From a virus, in IMG/VR virus record IMGVR_UViG_3300045581_000594, positions 1-64,000 of that record: DNA of 64,000 bases; one strand, given 5' to 3'. A program made the position numbers and the translations under genes. The notes beneath the pieces were generated by a model. That model searched no databases and was not told the origin of the DNA. It saw nothing but the letters and a program-made list of their open reading frames with translations. Below are positions 41,359 through 50,090 of this stretch, in pieces; the first letter of the stretch is position 1; each line of letters starts with the position of its first letter.

Positions 41359-43644
41359 ATGTCCTCATACGTCACCCCACCATCCGCCGTCGCCGCAGCT
41401 CTCAACGAGTTGGAGCTTGCCACTCTCGACAAGGATGGCAACCCGCCCAAGGAGAGCCGGATGACCTCCGTGAAGAACGCCGCGAGCCTCTACGTCAAGC
41501 TCGTTCAGGCTGACGAGGAGAGTGCCCGCAAGCGTTCGAAACTTGACGCCATGTTCGATGGTGTTTCGCCCTACGATCAGGCTGTGTTGAAATCCACAGG
41601 ACAGGGGGCTCGCACAAACGTGAACTTCGGTGAGGCTCAGCGTTTGCTTGACGTCGGACTGAGTTCGTTTGTCGACCTCTACTCCTCCCTCAAGCGACTG
41701 GTCAATGTTAGAATCAAACGCAGTGCGGCGGGCGAGTTCGATCGCACGGCCGCCGAGCAGATCATCGGCGAGGAGATCTCCGACGCCGTTCGCAAGTGGC
41801 CTGAGTTCCACTCCCACTACCTGAGACTGGCTACCGAATACACGAAACATGGTGCAGGATTCGTTTACTTCGACAACGCCGTTGACTGGCGTTTCCGTGT
41901 TAGCGGTCTTGCCGACTTCCTTTTCCCCCGTCAGTCCCGCGCCAGCGAAGAAGCCCTTGAGGTTTGCTGCGTGAAGTTCCCCTACATGTTGCACGAACTC
42001 TATCGCTACATCGATAGCGAGAACCGCGTGGCGGGCAGTGCCTCGTCGCAGAACTGGAACCTTGAGGAGATCAAGCGGGTGATTGTTCGCAACGCCAAGA
42101 CCGACTCACGCACCTCCGGTGTGATGGGTTACGACTGGGAGCGGGCAGCTCGTGAGTTCAAGAACAACGACCTCTACATGGGCATGGAGAACACCACTGT
42201 CGACATCGTCCACATGTGGGTCAAGGAGTTTGACGGCTCGATCTCGTTCTTCATTTTCGCCGCTGACAATCCGCAGGAGTTCCTCCTGAAAGAGGTGTCC
42301 GTGTTCAAGTCGGCACAACAGGCATACATCGCCTTCACCCAAGGGGTCGGCCCTAACGGGACGTTCCATTCGATCCGTGGTCTCGGACAGCGGATCTTTG
42401 CTCACATCCAGATGTCCAACCGCCTGCGTTGCCAGATGGTCGACAGTGCGATGCTGGCAGGCAGCGTGATGTTGCAGCCCGACAGCGAACGTTCGCTCCA
42501 GAAGCTGTCCTACACGATGTACGGACCCTACTCGATCCTGCCTCCCCAGCTGAATGTTGTGGACAAGACTCCGCCTAACCTGAGCTCGGCGATGCAGCCA
42601 GCTCTTACGGACGTGAGCACCCAACTCGCCCTCAACGCCGATCCGTCAACTGTTTACCAGCAGCAGTCAAGCCCCTACCGCAACGAGCGTCAGGTGGAGA
42701 ACGATGTTGCCATCTCGACCCGTCTAACAGGTAGCACGTTGAACCTGTTCTATGCCGCGTGGTCGCGCCTGTGGCAGGAGATCGTCCGGCGCATGGTTGA
42801 GAATCAGGATGACCCGTATGTCCAACGCATCCTCCAGAACATGGAGGAGCGGGGCATCGATCCGAAACTTTTTTCCGCAATCGACACTGACCTCACCTTC
42901 GCTGTCAAGGCGATCGGCAACGGCAGCGCGATTGCCCGTCTGGCCAACCTCCGCGATCTCTACACTGTCGCAGGCAACTTCGACGATGTTGGTAACCTGA
43001 ACCTTACCCGCGACATCACCTCCGAACTTGTCGGCTTCGATCTTGTCGATCGCTACGCACCGCCGACACCAGAGCCACGCACCACCAACGCCACGAAGAT
43101 CGCCCTCATCGAGAACGCTCACATGGAGCAGGGCATGCCCCTCCCTGTGCTCTCCGAGGAGCCACACGGCGAACACATCCGTGCCCACCTGCCACGCCTC
43201 AACGAGATCATCGCTGGCATCGACAGCGGCGAGATCGATCCGATGCAGGCACTCTCACAGGCGACAGTCTTCCACGAGCACATCACCCAGCACAATGCTG
43301 CGCTGGCCAACTCGAAGAACGCCCAAGGGCTCTACAAGTCGACCAAGCAGATTCTCCAGCAGAGCGGCGAGATCATCGCCAACTTCTCCAAGCGTCTCAT
43401 GAAGATGCAGCGTGAAGCAGCCCAGCAGCAACAGGAAGCTGTTGGCGGGGAGGCAATGCAGGGCGGACAGCCACAAGCCGCTCCCGTCCCGACTCCGGCC
43501 GAGCTGAAGTATCAGGAACATCAGGTGCGCATGCGGATCGCCGAAGAGGTGGCCATGCAGGAAATGCGCCTCAAAGAGCTCAAACAGCAGCAGGAATTGG
43601 CTCTCAGAGACGCCAAAGAGGCTGCTTCGATGGGGCCTGCGTAA
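41359..43644 (+). CDS. Portal protein
   Basis: A 761-residue protein immediately upstream of scaffold and capsid genes, with the length and composition of N4-/T7-type portals. It has a mixed alpha/beta body, a central stretch (YGPYSILPPQLNVVDKTPPNLSSAM) typical of the clip/wing region, a conserved-looking YRNERQVENDVAISTRLTGS helix, and a long Gln-rich C-terminal coiled coil (from about 670). It forms the dodecameric channel through which the terminase pumps DNA. The ATG has no Shine-Dalgarno sequence. Confidence 0.85.
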   Translation: MSSYVTPPSAVAAALNELELATLDKDGNPPKESRMTSVKNAASLYVKLVQADEESARKRSKLDAMFDGVSPYDQAVLKSTGQGARTNVNFGEAQRLLDVGLSSFVDLYSSLKRLVNVRIKRSAAGEFDRTAAEQIIGEEISDAVRKWPEFHSHYLRLATEYTKHGAGFVYFDNAVDWRFRVSGLADFLFPRQSRASEEALEVCCVKFPYMLHELYRYIDSENRVAGSASSQNWNLEEIKRVIVRNAKTDSRTSGVMGYDWERAAREFKNNDLYMGMENTTVDIVHMWVKEFDGSISFFIFAADNPQEFLLKEVSVFKSAQQAYIAFTQGVGPNGTFHSIRGLGQRIFAHIQMSNRLRCQMVDSAMLAGSVMLQPDSERSLQKLSYTMYGPYSILPPQLNVVDKTPPNLSSAMQPALTDVSTQLALNADPSTVYQQQSSPYRNERQVENDVAISTRLTGSTLNLFYAAWSRLWQEIVRRMVENQDDPYVQRILQNMEERGIDPKLFSAIDTDLTFAVKAIGNGSAIARLANLRDLYTVAGNFDDVGNLNLTRDITSELVGFDLVDRYAPPTPEPRTTNATKIALIENAHMEQGMPLPVLSEEPHGEHIRAHLPRLNEIIAGIDSGEIDPMQALSQATVFHEHITQHNAALANSKNAQGLYKSTKQILQQSGEIIANFSKRLMKMQREAAQQQQEAVGGEAMQGGQPQAAPVPTPAELKYQEHQVRMRIAEEVAMQEMRLKELKQQQELALRDAKEAASMGPA

Positions 43645-43671
43645 TTTTTTACATTACTTTTCTGGAAATAA

Positions 43672-43677
43672 TTGACA
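43672..43677 (+). promoter_or_regulatory. TTGACA promoter-like box
   Basis: GGAAATAATTGACAAAA lies between the portal gene and the 133-aa gene, 30 nt from its ATG. The same AAATAATTGACA context is seen before the resolvase block at 63645. Confidence 0.4.
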
Positions 43678-43706
43678 AAATTGCTTCACTCAGCGATCTT
43701 CAACTC

Positions 43707-44108
43707 ATGTTTTTCTCATGGCGTTCACTACTCGCCCTTCCCAGAAGGGTGTCTAACAAAGTAAAAACCGACGGAGCAACCTCCGCTTCCCGCGCTCACT
43801 CCTCATATGCTCATGTCATTTATGAGCGGTGGCCGATGGCAAAGCGGATGAGGCTGTCCACCCTGCTCAACGATCCTGTCATGCTTGACGCGATCGGCAC
43901 ACTGCAGGTCAGAGCCGCTCAGGTATCCCCCAAAGTGGATGCGGCTCAGGCGTTGGCTTCCATCAATCACCTCAACGGGTACATGGCTATGGCTCATGAC
44001 CTTATCGCTCTCTCCACTCCGATCGAGTCTCAACACGACAGCTTGCAAGAGTGGGCTTACATCGAAGATGATGCGAGTCCTGTGTCGGGATCTCCTCCGA
44101 TGGAGTGA
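43707..44108 (+). CDS. Hypothetical protein between portal and scaffold (133 aa)
   Basis: The N-terminal 40 residues are basic (SWRSLLALPRRVSNKVK) and the rest is helical and neutral (AAQALASINHLNGYMAMAHDLIAL). An internal ATG at 43836 (MAKRMRLST) could be the true start, giving 90 residues. No family is recognised. The position suggests a head assembly accessory protein. Confidence 0.55.
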   Translation: MFFSWRSLLALPRRVSNKVKTDGATSASRAHSSYAHVIYERWPMAKRMRLSTLLNDPVMLDAIGTLQVRAAQVSPKVDAAQALASINHLNGYMAMAHDLIALSTPIESQHDSLQEWAYIEDDASPVSGSPPME

Positions 44109-44115
44109 ATACGTA

Positions 44116-44121
44116 TTGACA
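44116..44121 (+). promoter_or_regulatory. TTGACA promoter-like box before scaffold
   Basis: TATTGACAAAAATC lies 54 nt upstream of the scaffold start. No clear -10 box is visible. Confidence 0.35.
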
Positions 44122-44174
44122 AAAATCAAATACCCACGTCCTGTCTTTTCCATTAACTAGAGTAACCAAATAAT

Positions 44175-45380
44175 ATGTCCACCTCAGCCACACCCGCCCC
44201 TACCGCCGACAGCCCATCAACCGACACCGCCCCAGCTTCGTTTGGTAGCGGTCTTGTTGACGCCATCAACGCCGCCTTCCTGCCGAGCAACGACCCCTCG
44301 ATGGCTCAGCAGATTGCTGCCCCTTCACTTGAGCCGGATGCCCCTGCATCTCCAGCCGACACCCCCGACCCGCTGGACCAAGCCCTCGACCCTCTTGACA
44401 CCGCTGCGGAGGATCAGGCTGCTGCCGACGCTGGTGATGACCCGCTCTCGGCTCTCGACGATGTGGTCGGCAAAGACTGGACGGCTCAGGCCGCTCATGC
44501 GTTCAAGGAGGTCAAGTCCCGCCTCAAAGAGGTGGAGCCCAAATACAAGGAGACCCTCTCCCTGCTTGAGCAGCGTGAGGCGCGTATCCGTGAGCTGGAG
44601 GCTCTGGCGTCCGACCCGAAGATCGAGGAGCTCCAGACTCGTGTTGCGGAGTATGAGAAGAAACTTCTGATTCAGGACTTGGAGTCCAGTTCGGTCTACC
44701 AAGAGCAGATCGCCCAACCCCTGCGTGAGCTCGGAGGAATTGTGGAGACGATCGCCGAACGCTACCAGATCCCCGCTGAGAAGCTGGTGGAGGCGGTATC
44801 GCTCTCCGACGAGGTTGCTCAGGACGAGGCTCTCACGGAACTCCTTGCGGGTGCATCCGACAGGGACAAAGCCCGCATCTACTCTGTGGTCGACCAGCTG
44901 ACTCCCCTGATGCGTCAGCGTGAGGAGATCCTTGCCAACGCAGAAGCGGCTGCCCTTGAGGTCAAGGAGCTTGAGCGTGAGCGTGAGATGGCGACTCTGG
45001 CAGAGCGTGCTGCCGAACGTCAACGCGCCGCCAACATGGTCGCCGATCGTATCGCCGAGAAACTCCCGTTCGTCCGTAGCTTCGATGGGTTTGATTTCTC
45101 CGAGGCCGCCAAGGAGGTTTCACAAGTCGACCCTACCACCCTCGACGCTGTCAACCACACCTACAACGCGATCGCAGCAAAACTGCTGCCTCAGTTCGCC
45201 AAGCAGTTTATCGGCCTTCAGCGCGAGAGGGACTCTCTGGTGGAGAAACTCGCCGCCTACGATAAGTCCCGCCCACGTGCGGGAGGTCCGTCCGGAGGCT
45301 CCGGAGCAGCTACCCCAATGGGCGACTCCTCGCCGGAAGGTTTGTCCTTCGCTCAGGCGGTCGCTTCTCGGATCGGGTGA
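44175..45380 (+). CDS. Capsid scaffolding-like protein
   Basis: A 401-residue, acidic, highly helical protein. Residues 1-100 are Pro/Ala/Asp-rich and disordered. Coiled coils span about 105-185 and 250-300 (NAEAAALEVKELEREREMATLAERAAERQ). A Gly/Ser/Pro-rich stretch precedes the C-terminus. Its position between portal and major capsid and its composition are typical of scaffolds of T7 gp9 type. No protease is evident. Confidence 0.7.
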   Translation: MSTSATPAPTADSPSTDTAPASFGSGLVDAINAAFLPSNDPSMAQQIAAPSLEPDAPASPADTPDPLDQALDPLDTAAEDQAAADAGDDPLSALDDVVGKDWTAQAAHAFKEVKSRLKEVEPKYKETLSLLEQREARIRELEALASDPKIEELQTRVAEYEKKLLIQDLESSSVYQEQIAQPLRELGGIVETIAERYQIPAEKLVEAVSLSDEVAQDEALTELLAGASDRDKARIYSVVDQLTPLMRQREEILANAEAAALEVKELEREREMATLAERAAERQRAANMVADRIAEKLPFVRSFDGFDFSEAAKEVSQVDPTTLDAVNHTYNAIAAKLLPQFAKQFIGLQRERDSLVEKLAAYDKSRPRAGGPSGGSGAATPMGDSSPEGLSFAQAVASRIG

Positions 45381-45646
45381 CCTTAATCAAATAGTTTATT
45401 TTTGCAGTTGACGATTTGCATTTCTTATGCAATTAGTTGTGCAACCTAATACTGATTCAGGCAGCTCACTGCCAGCAAAGATTCTAACCAGTCCTGCAAA
45501 AGTGTTCTAATAGTAGTCAGAGGAAGGGATATCAGAAGCTATTCGGGGCTTGCCCCACCATCGCTCGCTTCGGCGGTGACAAACAATCGCTTGGTGTGCT
45601 TCGCACACTTTCCACTCTTATCCAACAATTCAACTAACTTACTACT
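45381..45646. other. Leader of the major capsid gene
   Basis: A 266-nt gap with TTGACG near 45409, a possible 27-residue frame (45427-45510, MQLVVQPNTDSG...), and GC-rich hairpins (GGGGCTTGCCCC near 45545-45556, then GCTTCGGC). The long structured leader may stabilise the capsid message. The tiny frame has no independent support. Confidence 0.4.
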
Positions 45647-46975
45647 ATGGCTGTTCAAGCAGGACAAACTCACGTTGTGGACAACTCCACAACCGTAATC
45701 GATACCATTCTCACCCAAGAGGCAGGACGCCTTAATGGTGATATTCATCGTCGGACCGTTCACATCACCCCGTGGATGGATCTTATCAAGCAAACCGCCT
45801 TCCCTGAAGGCATGGGCTACACCCTCGGCACGGTCATCTATGACCGCGCACTCCCTACCACTGCCGCTAACGGCAGCACGCTGGGCGTTTCGTGGCAGGA
45901 TATCGGCGGAGCACACCCCGCATCCAGCACTGTTGGTGACACCAGCTCTCTCGATCAGCTGATCGCCGGAGCACAGGACACCATGAACGTTCCTACAAAG
46001 TCGTTCATTCAGTTCGCTCGCATGCTGAAACAATACTCGCTGAAACGCGCCGTTATCGAGTCCCCACGGATCAACGTGGAAGACCTCCGTTTCGCCGCTT
46101 ATCGTGACGAGCAGCTTTCAGCTGTTGTTGATGCGATGACCGAATCCACTCGCTACACTTGGGAAGAGCGTAACCGCGACGAGTATGATCGTCTCTGCGG
46201 TAACTACGTTCTTTGCAAAACTGCAGGCACGGCTATCACCAGCGGTGCATCTGAAGTGAAGCAGTCGTTCGCTGCCCCAGCCGCTGCTGCCTCCACCACC
46301 AAGATCGGTGATGTGGACAGCAACAACGACGACACTTGCGACATCAACGCGAACATCTCGAACAAGGTCATGGACATGATCTACTATCGTTTGGTTCGCA
46401 ATGGTGCAGGTCTCAACGCCTATGGTCGCGAGAACGCCCGCCCAGTGTTCGCTGCTGTGATGAGCTCCGAAGCATCCAACACCCTCATCCTTGAGGCCGG
46501 AATCCGTGATGACTATCGCTACAACAACGCCAAAGTCAGCGAGCTTATCGCTCCTCTCGGTGTTGAGCGTTCGCACAAAGGTTTCTACCATCTCGTCGAT
46601 GACCTTGCTCCTCGTTACACGTTCAACGCTACTACCGACGCCCTTGAGCGCGTGTATCCTTACACCGCATCCAGTGGCATCGTTACGCCGAACAGTGCTT
46701 ATGAGACCGCTTCCTTCGAGGCAATCTACATCCTTCACCAAGACGTGATGCAGATCCAAGTCCCTAACCCGATCTCGGGAGCCAAAGGACTGGCCTTCGA
46801 CCCACTTACCTATCGCGGTAAGTATACGTGGAAGAATATCATGAATGAGGTCACCAACCCAGATGGAACGATTGGTTACTTCCGTGGCGTTCTCGCCTCG
46901 GCATCCAAACCAATCAAAACCGAGTTTGGTTACGTCATCATCTTCAAGCGTGACACCTCGGCGATCGCCGCTTAA
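45647..46975 (+). CDS. Major capsid protein
   Basis: A 442-residue protein after the scaffold gene and before a strong terminator. It has an N-terminal helical arm, a long A-domain-like region and internal features of HK97-fold capsids of podoviruses (for example the segment SFIQFARMLKQYSLKRAVIESPRINVEDLR, split here across the spine helix, and the closing TEFGYVIIFKRD strand). Assignment rests on context, length and fold impression. A strong codon bias towards C-ending codons suits high expression. Confidence 0.85.
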   Translation: MAVQAGQTHVVDNSTTVIDTILTQEAGRLNGDIHRRTVHITPWMDLIKQTAFPEGMGYTLGTVIYDRALPTTAANGSTLGVSWQDIGGAHPASSTVGDTSSLDQLIAGAQDTMNVPTKSFIQFARMLKQYSLKRAVIESPRINVEDLRFAAYRDEQLSAVVDAMTESTRYTWEERNRDEYDRLCGNYVLCKTAGTAITSGASEVKQSFAAPAAAASTTKIGDVDSNNDDTCDINANISNKVMDMIYYRLVRNGAGLNAYGRENARPVFAAVMSSEASNTLILEAGIRDDYRYNNAKVSELIAPLGVERSHKGFYHLVDDLAPRYTFNATTDALERVYPYTASSGIVTPNSAYETASFEAIYILHQDVMQIQVPNPISGAKGLAFDPLTYRGKYTWKNIMNEVTNPDGTIGYFRGVLASASKPIKTEFGYVIIFKRDTSAIAA

Positions 46976-46984
46976 ACCCTAAAC

Positions 46985-47022
46985 CCAGTGCCCCTGCTCC
47001 GGTGGGGGCACTGGTTCTTTTA
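46985..47022 (+). terminator. Rho-independent terminator after the capsid gene
   Basis: CCAGTGCCCC (46985-46994) pairs perfectly with GGGGCACTGG (47005-47014) around a 10-nt loop, followed by TTCTTTTA. Confidence 0.9.
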
Positions 47023-47040
47023 GCCCTAACCTTCAATCAT

Positions 47041-47430
47041 ATGCCTACTCTCGACGATCTCCCAACTCTCGCCCCTACCACACCAACTGGTGATGACCTG
47101 CTCCCTATCTACGATCTGACGGCCGATGGCTCGTCAAAAGTACGTAAGGTCGCGTTGAACCAGATCAGTGGTCTTAGCTCTGCCGACGTAGTGACCGATG
47201 CTGATGCTGGTAGCATCACCATCAGCTCACGCGTATTGGTTATCTCTGGTGGCTCTACGAGCACCCTCACTCTGCCTGCCGCTTCTGGTTCGCTCCGTGA
47301 GGTGTTTGTCATCAACGATGGCTCCGGAACGGCTACCCTGCCTAGCCTTGCTGCTGGGACAGAAGCAATCACCACAGGAACCTCGGCCCGCCTTCTCAGC
47401 GATGGGACTGGCTGGTATCGTGTATCCTGA
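47041..47430 (+). CDS. Head decoration or fibre-like protein (129 aa)
   Basis: I take ATG 47041 (MPTLDDLPTLAPTTPTGDDLLPIYD). The motif G-D-D-L-L-P-I-Y-D, followed by a Ser/Gly/Thr-rich beta pattern ending GTSARLLSDGTGWYRV, is typical of phage tail fibre or decoration proteins. It is the first gene after the capsid terminator and is followed by its own terminator, so it forms a monocistronic unit. Confidence 0.6.
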   Translation: MPTLDDLPTLAPTTPTGDDLLPIYDLTADGSSKVRKVALNQISGLSSADVVTDADAGSITISSRVLVISGGSTSTLTLPAASGSLREVFVINDGSGTATLPSLAAGTEAITTGTSARLLSDGTGWYRVS

Positions 47431-47448
47431 ACGCCAATCATAAACCCT

Positions 47449-47506
47449 TAGCCCCCGATACTTCTCATGCTTTGTTGTGAGGATGTCGGGGGTTAGTTTT
47501 TGTCTC
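47449..47506 (+). terminator. Rho-independent terminator
   Basis: CCCCCGA (47452-47458) pairs with TCGGGGG, with a second CTCA/TGAG stem in the upper part, followed by TTAGTTTTTGTC. Confidence 0.75.
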
Positions 47507-47569
47507 GTTTTGAGGGCTGTGGATACCCGCCTAGCCCTATCAGGACGTCGAAAATCCTTAATTGCTTAG

Positions 47570-47575
47570 TTGACA
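47570..47575 (+). promoter_or_regulatory. TTGACA promoter-like box
   Basis: TTGACA lies between the terminator and the small beta-protein gene at 47619. GATACA lies 20 nt downstream. It is a likely start of the fibre/lysis operon. Confidence 0.4.
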
Positions 47576-47618
47576 TTTCGGGTCTTATCGTAGAGGATAC
47601 ACCCAGCCAATCAACATT

Positions 47619-47906
47619 ATGAACGCAAACACCTCCAAACAGATGTTTTCCGAGTCTGGAACAGTTACCTTAACAAGCAGCAGCGGAGTTGTCTCTGGTG
47701 AGTTTGTGGCTCTGCAATGTGTTGCGGATACTGTGTTCTCTACCCTAACGGATATTGTGGAGGTAGCTCCTTCTGCTCTAGGTGGATCGGGTTCTTCTCC
47801 GGCTTTGTCCCTCACTTACCCTGCGGGGTTTGTTCTTTTCGGACGTTTCACCGAGGTCGGTGTTACGTCGGGCGCAGTTCGCGTCACCCAAGCCGTACTA
47901 ATCTAA
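47619..47906 (+). CDS. Small beta-rich structural protein (95 aa)
   Basis: A Ser/Val/Thr-rich protein without charged clusters (GTVTLTSSSGVVSGEFVALQ, FGRFTEVGVTSGAVRV). The style is of small phage head or fibre proteins. It is followed after 12 nt by a 50-aa gene. It has no catalytic motif. Confidence 0.6.
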   Translation: MNANTSKQMFSESGTVTLTSSSGVVSGEFVALQCVADTVFSTLTDIVEVAPSALGGSGSSPALSLTYPAGFVLFGRFTEVGVTSGAVRVTQAVLI

Positions 47907-47918
47907 CACTGAATAACG

Positions 47919-48071
47919 ATGCCTCCATATCTCGGTTTAGGACTAACCCTTCCCTCTACTGAGGGGGGAGCGTTGGATTCTTTTCCGGTAGTTCCGCCTA
48001 CCATAGCTTTGCGAGACGAGGCAGGTAACGCAGTGGTAGACGAAAATGACAACCGTATCTTATCGCCATGA
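47919..48071 (+). CDS. Small protein coupled to next gene (50 aa)
   Basis: The frame MPPYLGLGLTLPSTEGG...DENDNRILSP is 50 residues and overlaps the next ATG (ATGA), which supports translation. The short Gly/Pro-rich N-terminus and a charged DEAGNAVVDENDN end look like a small fibre or adaptor peptide. Homologues of such short phage proteins are often left unannotated. Confidence 0.6.
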   Translation: MPPYLGLGLTLPSTEGGALDSFPVVPPTIALRDEAGNAVVDENDNRILSP

Positions 48072-48478
48072 CACTCGCCAACATCCTAGCCCTAGGGGCT
48101 GACAGTTCCCCACGTCTTATCCTCGCTACTGATGAGGGTAAGTTTTACTACATCGCGGCTGGTGCTGCGGGGTCTACGGCTACGTGGATCGCCAACGGGG
48201 CTGAGCTTCTGCAAGAGGCAATCCTCGTTGAGCCTACGACCGCTTACGAGCTTCCTGATCCGGCTGATGGGGACTACATCGGGCAACGCCTGAAGTATCA
48301 CATTGTGCCTGACGGAACCAACGTCGACTTAACGATCAACGCAGCAATTACGATTCCATCAGATTCATTGGTGTCTTTTCCAAAGACCCTCACGGCAGAC
48401 CTAGTCTACATCGTTGGTCTTGAGTGGATCGGATCGAAGTGGATGCTTACAACCATTGTGGGAGGAGGGGCAGCATAA
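48068..48478 (+). CDS. Fibre-like structural protein (136 aa)
   Basis: An Ala/Thr/Leu-rich beta protein. The segment DYIGQRLKYHIVPDGTNVDLTIN and the ending WIGSKWMLTTIVGGGA are typical of C-terminal domains of phage fibres or decoration proteins. It overlaps the 50-aa gene by 4 nt and precedes the beta-solenoid gene by 3 nt. Confidence 0.55.
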   Translation: MTLANILALGADSSPRLILATDEGKFYYIAAGAAGSTATWIANGAELLQEAILVEPTTAYELPDPADGDYIGQRLKYHIVPDGTNVDLTINAAITIPSDSLVSFPKTLTADLVYIVGLEWIGSKWMLTTIVGGGAA

Positions 48479-48481
48479 TTT

Positions 48482-49411
48482 ATGGATCTCTATTTCAAAG
48501 ACGTAAACGCAACGGGAAGCTGGAACGACCCAGATCATTGGTTTGAGGACGCAGCAGCTACAATCCCATACAACGCCGTGCCTTGGGTTACTGACGATGC
48601 CACAAAAGCGTATGACCTGCATCGAAGCACCGACAGCGTAGCGAATGGTGAAATTGTTTATATCGACGCAGACATTGGAAATGGGTTCACCATCACTGGA
48701 ACTTGTAGTATTGGTTATGAAGCTGGGGCTACTAATTTAGGTTTCCTGCAAAACAATTACAATATTTACAGTGGAACATTTACTGGGGGGTCTTTTTACA
48801 ACTCAGGCTCGATTTATGATGGTTCATTTACTGGGGATTATTTTAGTAACAACTCAACTATCGAGGGAGGAACATTTACCTGTCCAACTTTTTATAATTC
48901 GAGCGGTGGATACATTAATTATATAGATTACAACGGAGATCAGTTTAATAATAATAGCGGGAATATATACGCTGGAACATTTACCGCAACTTACTGTAAC
49001 AATGACGCTGGCGGAAATATTTATGGAGGTAGATTTAATGTAGATTACTTTTATAATAATTATAGTACCTATATTTACGGAGGTTACTTTGCTGGTAGTG
49101 AAATGAATAATTACTCTTACATTTACAATGGAGTTTTTGTAAGTGATTTTTTTAATGATTCTGGTGGATATATCTATAGCGGAATTTTTGCTCCAAGCAG
49201 TTCTAACTTTGGATTCGCTATTTACGGCGGATCTTTTCTAGAAAGCGGAACTATGGATGTTGATTTTGTTGAATATATCAACGGCAGTTATGAATCTTTT
49301 GTTTTTTCGATAACTGGAAAAACAACTAACCCATACCCAGTTAATAATGGGATTGGACTGGTTACAATGCGTATCAGAGGACAAGACGTTCTTGGAACAG
49401 GACTACTTTAA
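48482..49411 (+). CDS. AT-rich beta-solenoid repeat protein, probable receptor-binding or fibre protein
   Basis: A 309-residue protein. From about residue 95 to 265 it is built of short repeats like IYxGxFxxxxFxNN with Gly, Tyr, Asn and Phe at regular spacing, as in right-handed beta-solenoids. The N-terminus (FKDVNATGSWNDPDHWFEDA) looks like a bacterial surface or fibre repeat cap. The coding region is clearly AT-rich compared with its neighbours and uses A/T-ending codons, a sign of recent acquisition. It could be a host-binding tip or a host-derived adhesin. Confidence 0.7.
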   Translation: MDLYFKDVNATGSWNDPDHWFEDAAATIPYNAVPWVTDDATKAYDLHRSTDSVANGEIVYIDADIGNGFTITGTCSIGYEAGATNLGFLQNNYNIYSGTFTGGSFYNSGSIYDGSFTGDYFSNNSTIEGGTFTCPTFYNSSGGYINYIDYNGDQFNNNSGNIYAGTFTATYCNNDAGGNIYGGRFNVDYFYNNYSTYIYGGYFAGSEMNNYSYIYNGVFVSDFFNDSGGYIYSGIFAPSSSNFGFAIYGGSFLESGTMDVDFVEYINGSYESFVFSITGKTTNPYPVNNGIGLVTMRIRGQDVLGTGLL

Positions 49412-49423
49412 CAAACAAAACAT

Positions 49424-49882
49424 ATGGCTACTATCATCAACCCAACCCCAGTGACTCCACAAACCTTCGACGGGATGTGGATTCAATCGTTAAACATTCA
49501 CCCAGCTACCGAAGGTAAACCAAGAGGATTTCTCCAATCCAAGCTGCTCCCCTATGACGGGGCAAACCTGCTTGTGCATGGCGGTAAGGATGTCCGTAAA
49601 CCGCTTCCAGATCGCGACAGTAAAACCAACGAAATGGTTGATGCGCTTGTTGCTGAGGTTCAGAGATTGTCTGGCAAGACCGAAGAGATCATCAACATCA
49701 GCTTGTCAGCGTTTGATCCAAGTAAGCCTGTAAAAGCGTTTGCTCGGTTTGTAGATGGCAAGTTCCACATCATCGAAGACTGCTTCGCTCTCGCAGCCGA
49801 AGACAGCACTTTCGCTGGTGTCCTTAGCCTGACGCTTGCTGAGATCGCTAGGCTCGCCGACCTTCAAGTCAGAATAGAATGA
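49424..49882 (+). CDS. Hypothetical virion-type protein (152 aa)
   Basis: A soluble protein with an N-terminal Pro/Thr part (IINPTPVTPQTFDGMWIQSLNIHP), an alpha/beta core and a helical end (LSLTLAEIARLADLQVRIE). It normalises in codon usage after the AT-rich gene. Function is unknown. It is coupled to the next gene by ATGA. Confidence 0.55.
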   Translation: MATIINPTPVTPQTFDGMWIQSLNIHPATEGKPRGFLQSKLLPYDGANLLVHGGKDVRKPLPDRDSKTNEMVDALVAEVQRLSGKTEEIINISLSAFDPSKPVKAFARFVDGKFHIIEDCFALAAEDSTFAGVLSLTLAEIARLADLQVRIE

Positions 49883-50076
49883 AACCGCCAACCATTATAC
49901 GGATCAAGATGAAACGATCAGGTGAGCCTCACAGCTTGCCTATTCGTGTTTCTAGGCGCAATCGCCAGCTTCCGTTTTCCTATAGATCTCGCTACAAATC
50001 GCCTGATCTCCTTTCAGATCTTTGTATGGTTCTATGCTTCACAATAGTGGTGGTGCTGGCCATAACTAAGCTCTGA
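49879..50076 (+). CDS. Small C-terminal membrane protein (65 aa)
   Basis: A basic N-terminal half and one C-terminal membrane segment (LCMVLCFTIVVVLAI). It overlaps the previous stop and lies just before the holin candidate, so it may belong to the lysis cassette as an accessory protein, but spanin-type lipobox or coiled coil features are absent. Confidence 0.55.
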   Translation: MKPPTIIRIKMKRSGEPHSLPIRVSRRNRQLPFSYRSRYKSPDLLSDLCMVLCFTIVVVLAITKL

Positions 50077-50090
50077 TTAACTAAAAAAAT

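Noticed and set aside
44325-45023. A 232-residue minus frame inside the scaffold gene
   Set aside because: Shadow of a biased coding sequence; the sense frame fits a scaffold in position and composition.
45427-45510. 27-residue frame in the capsid leader
   Set aside because: Too short, no coupling to the capsid start and no known family; kept only as a remark in the leader entry.
45480-45560. Possible tRNA upstream of the capsid gene
   Set aside because: The hairpins there do not make a cloverleaf and there is no anticodon arm with the T-loop consensus.
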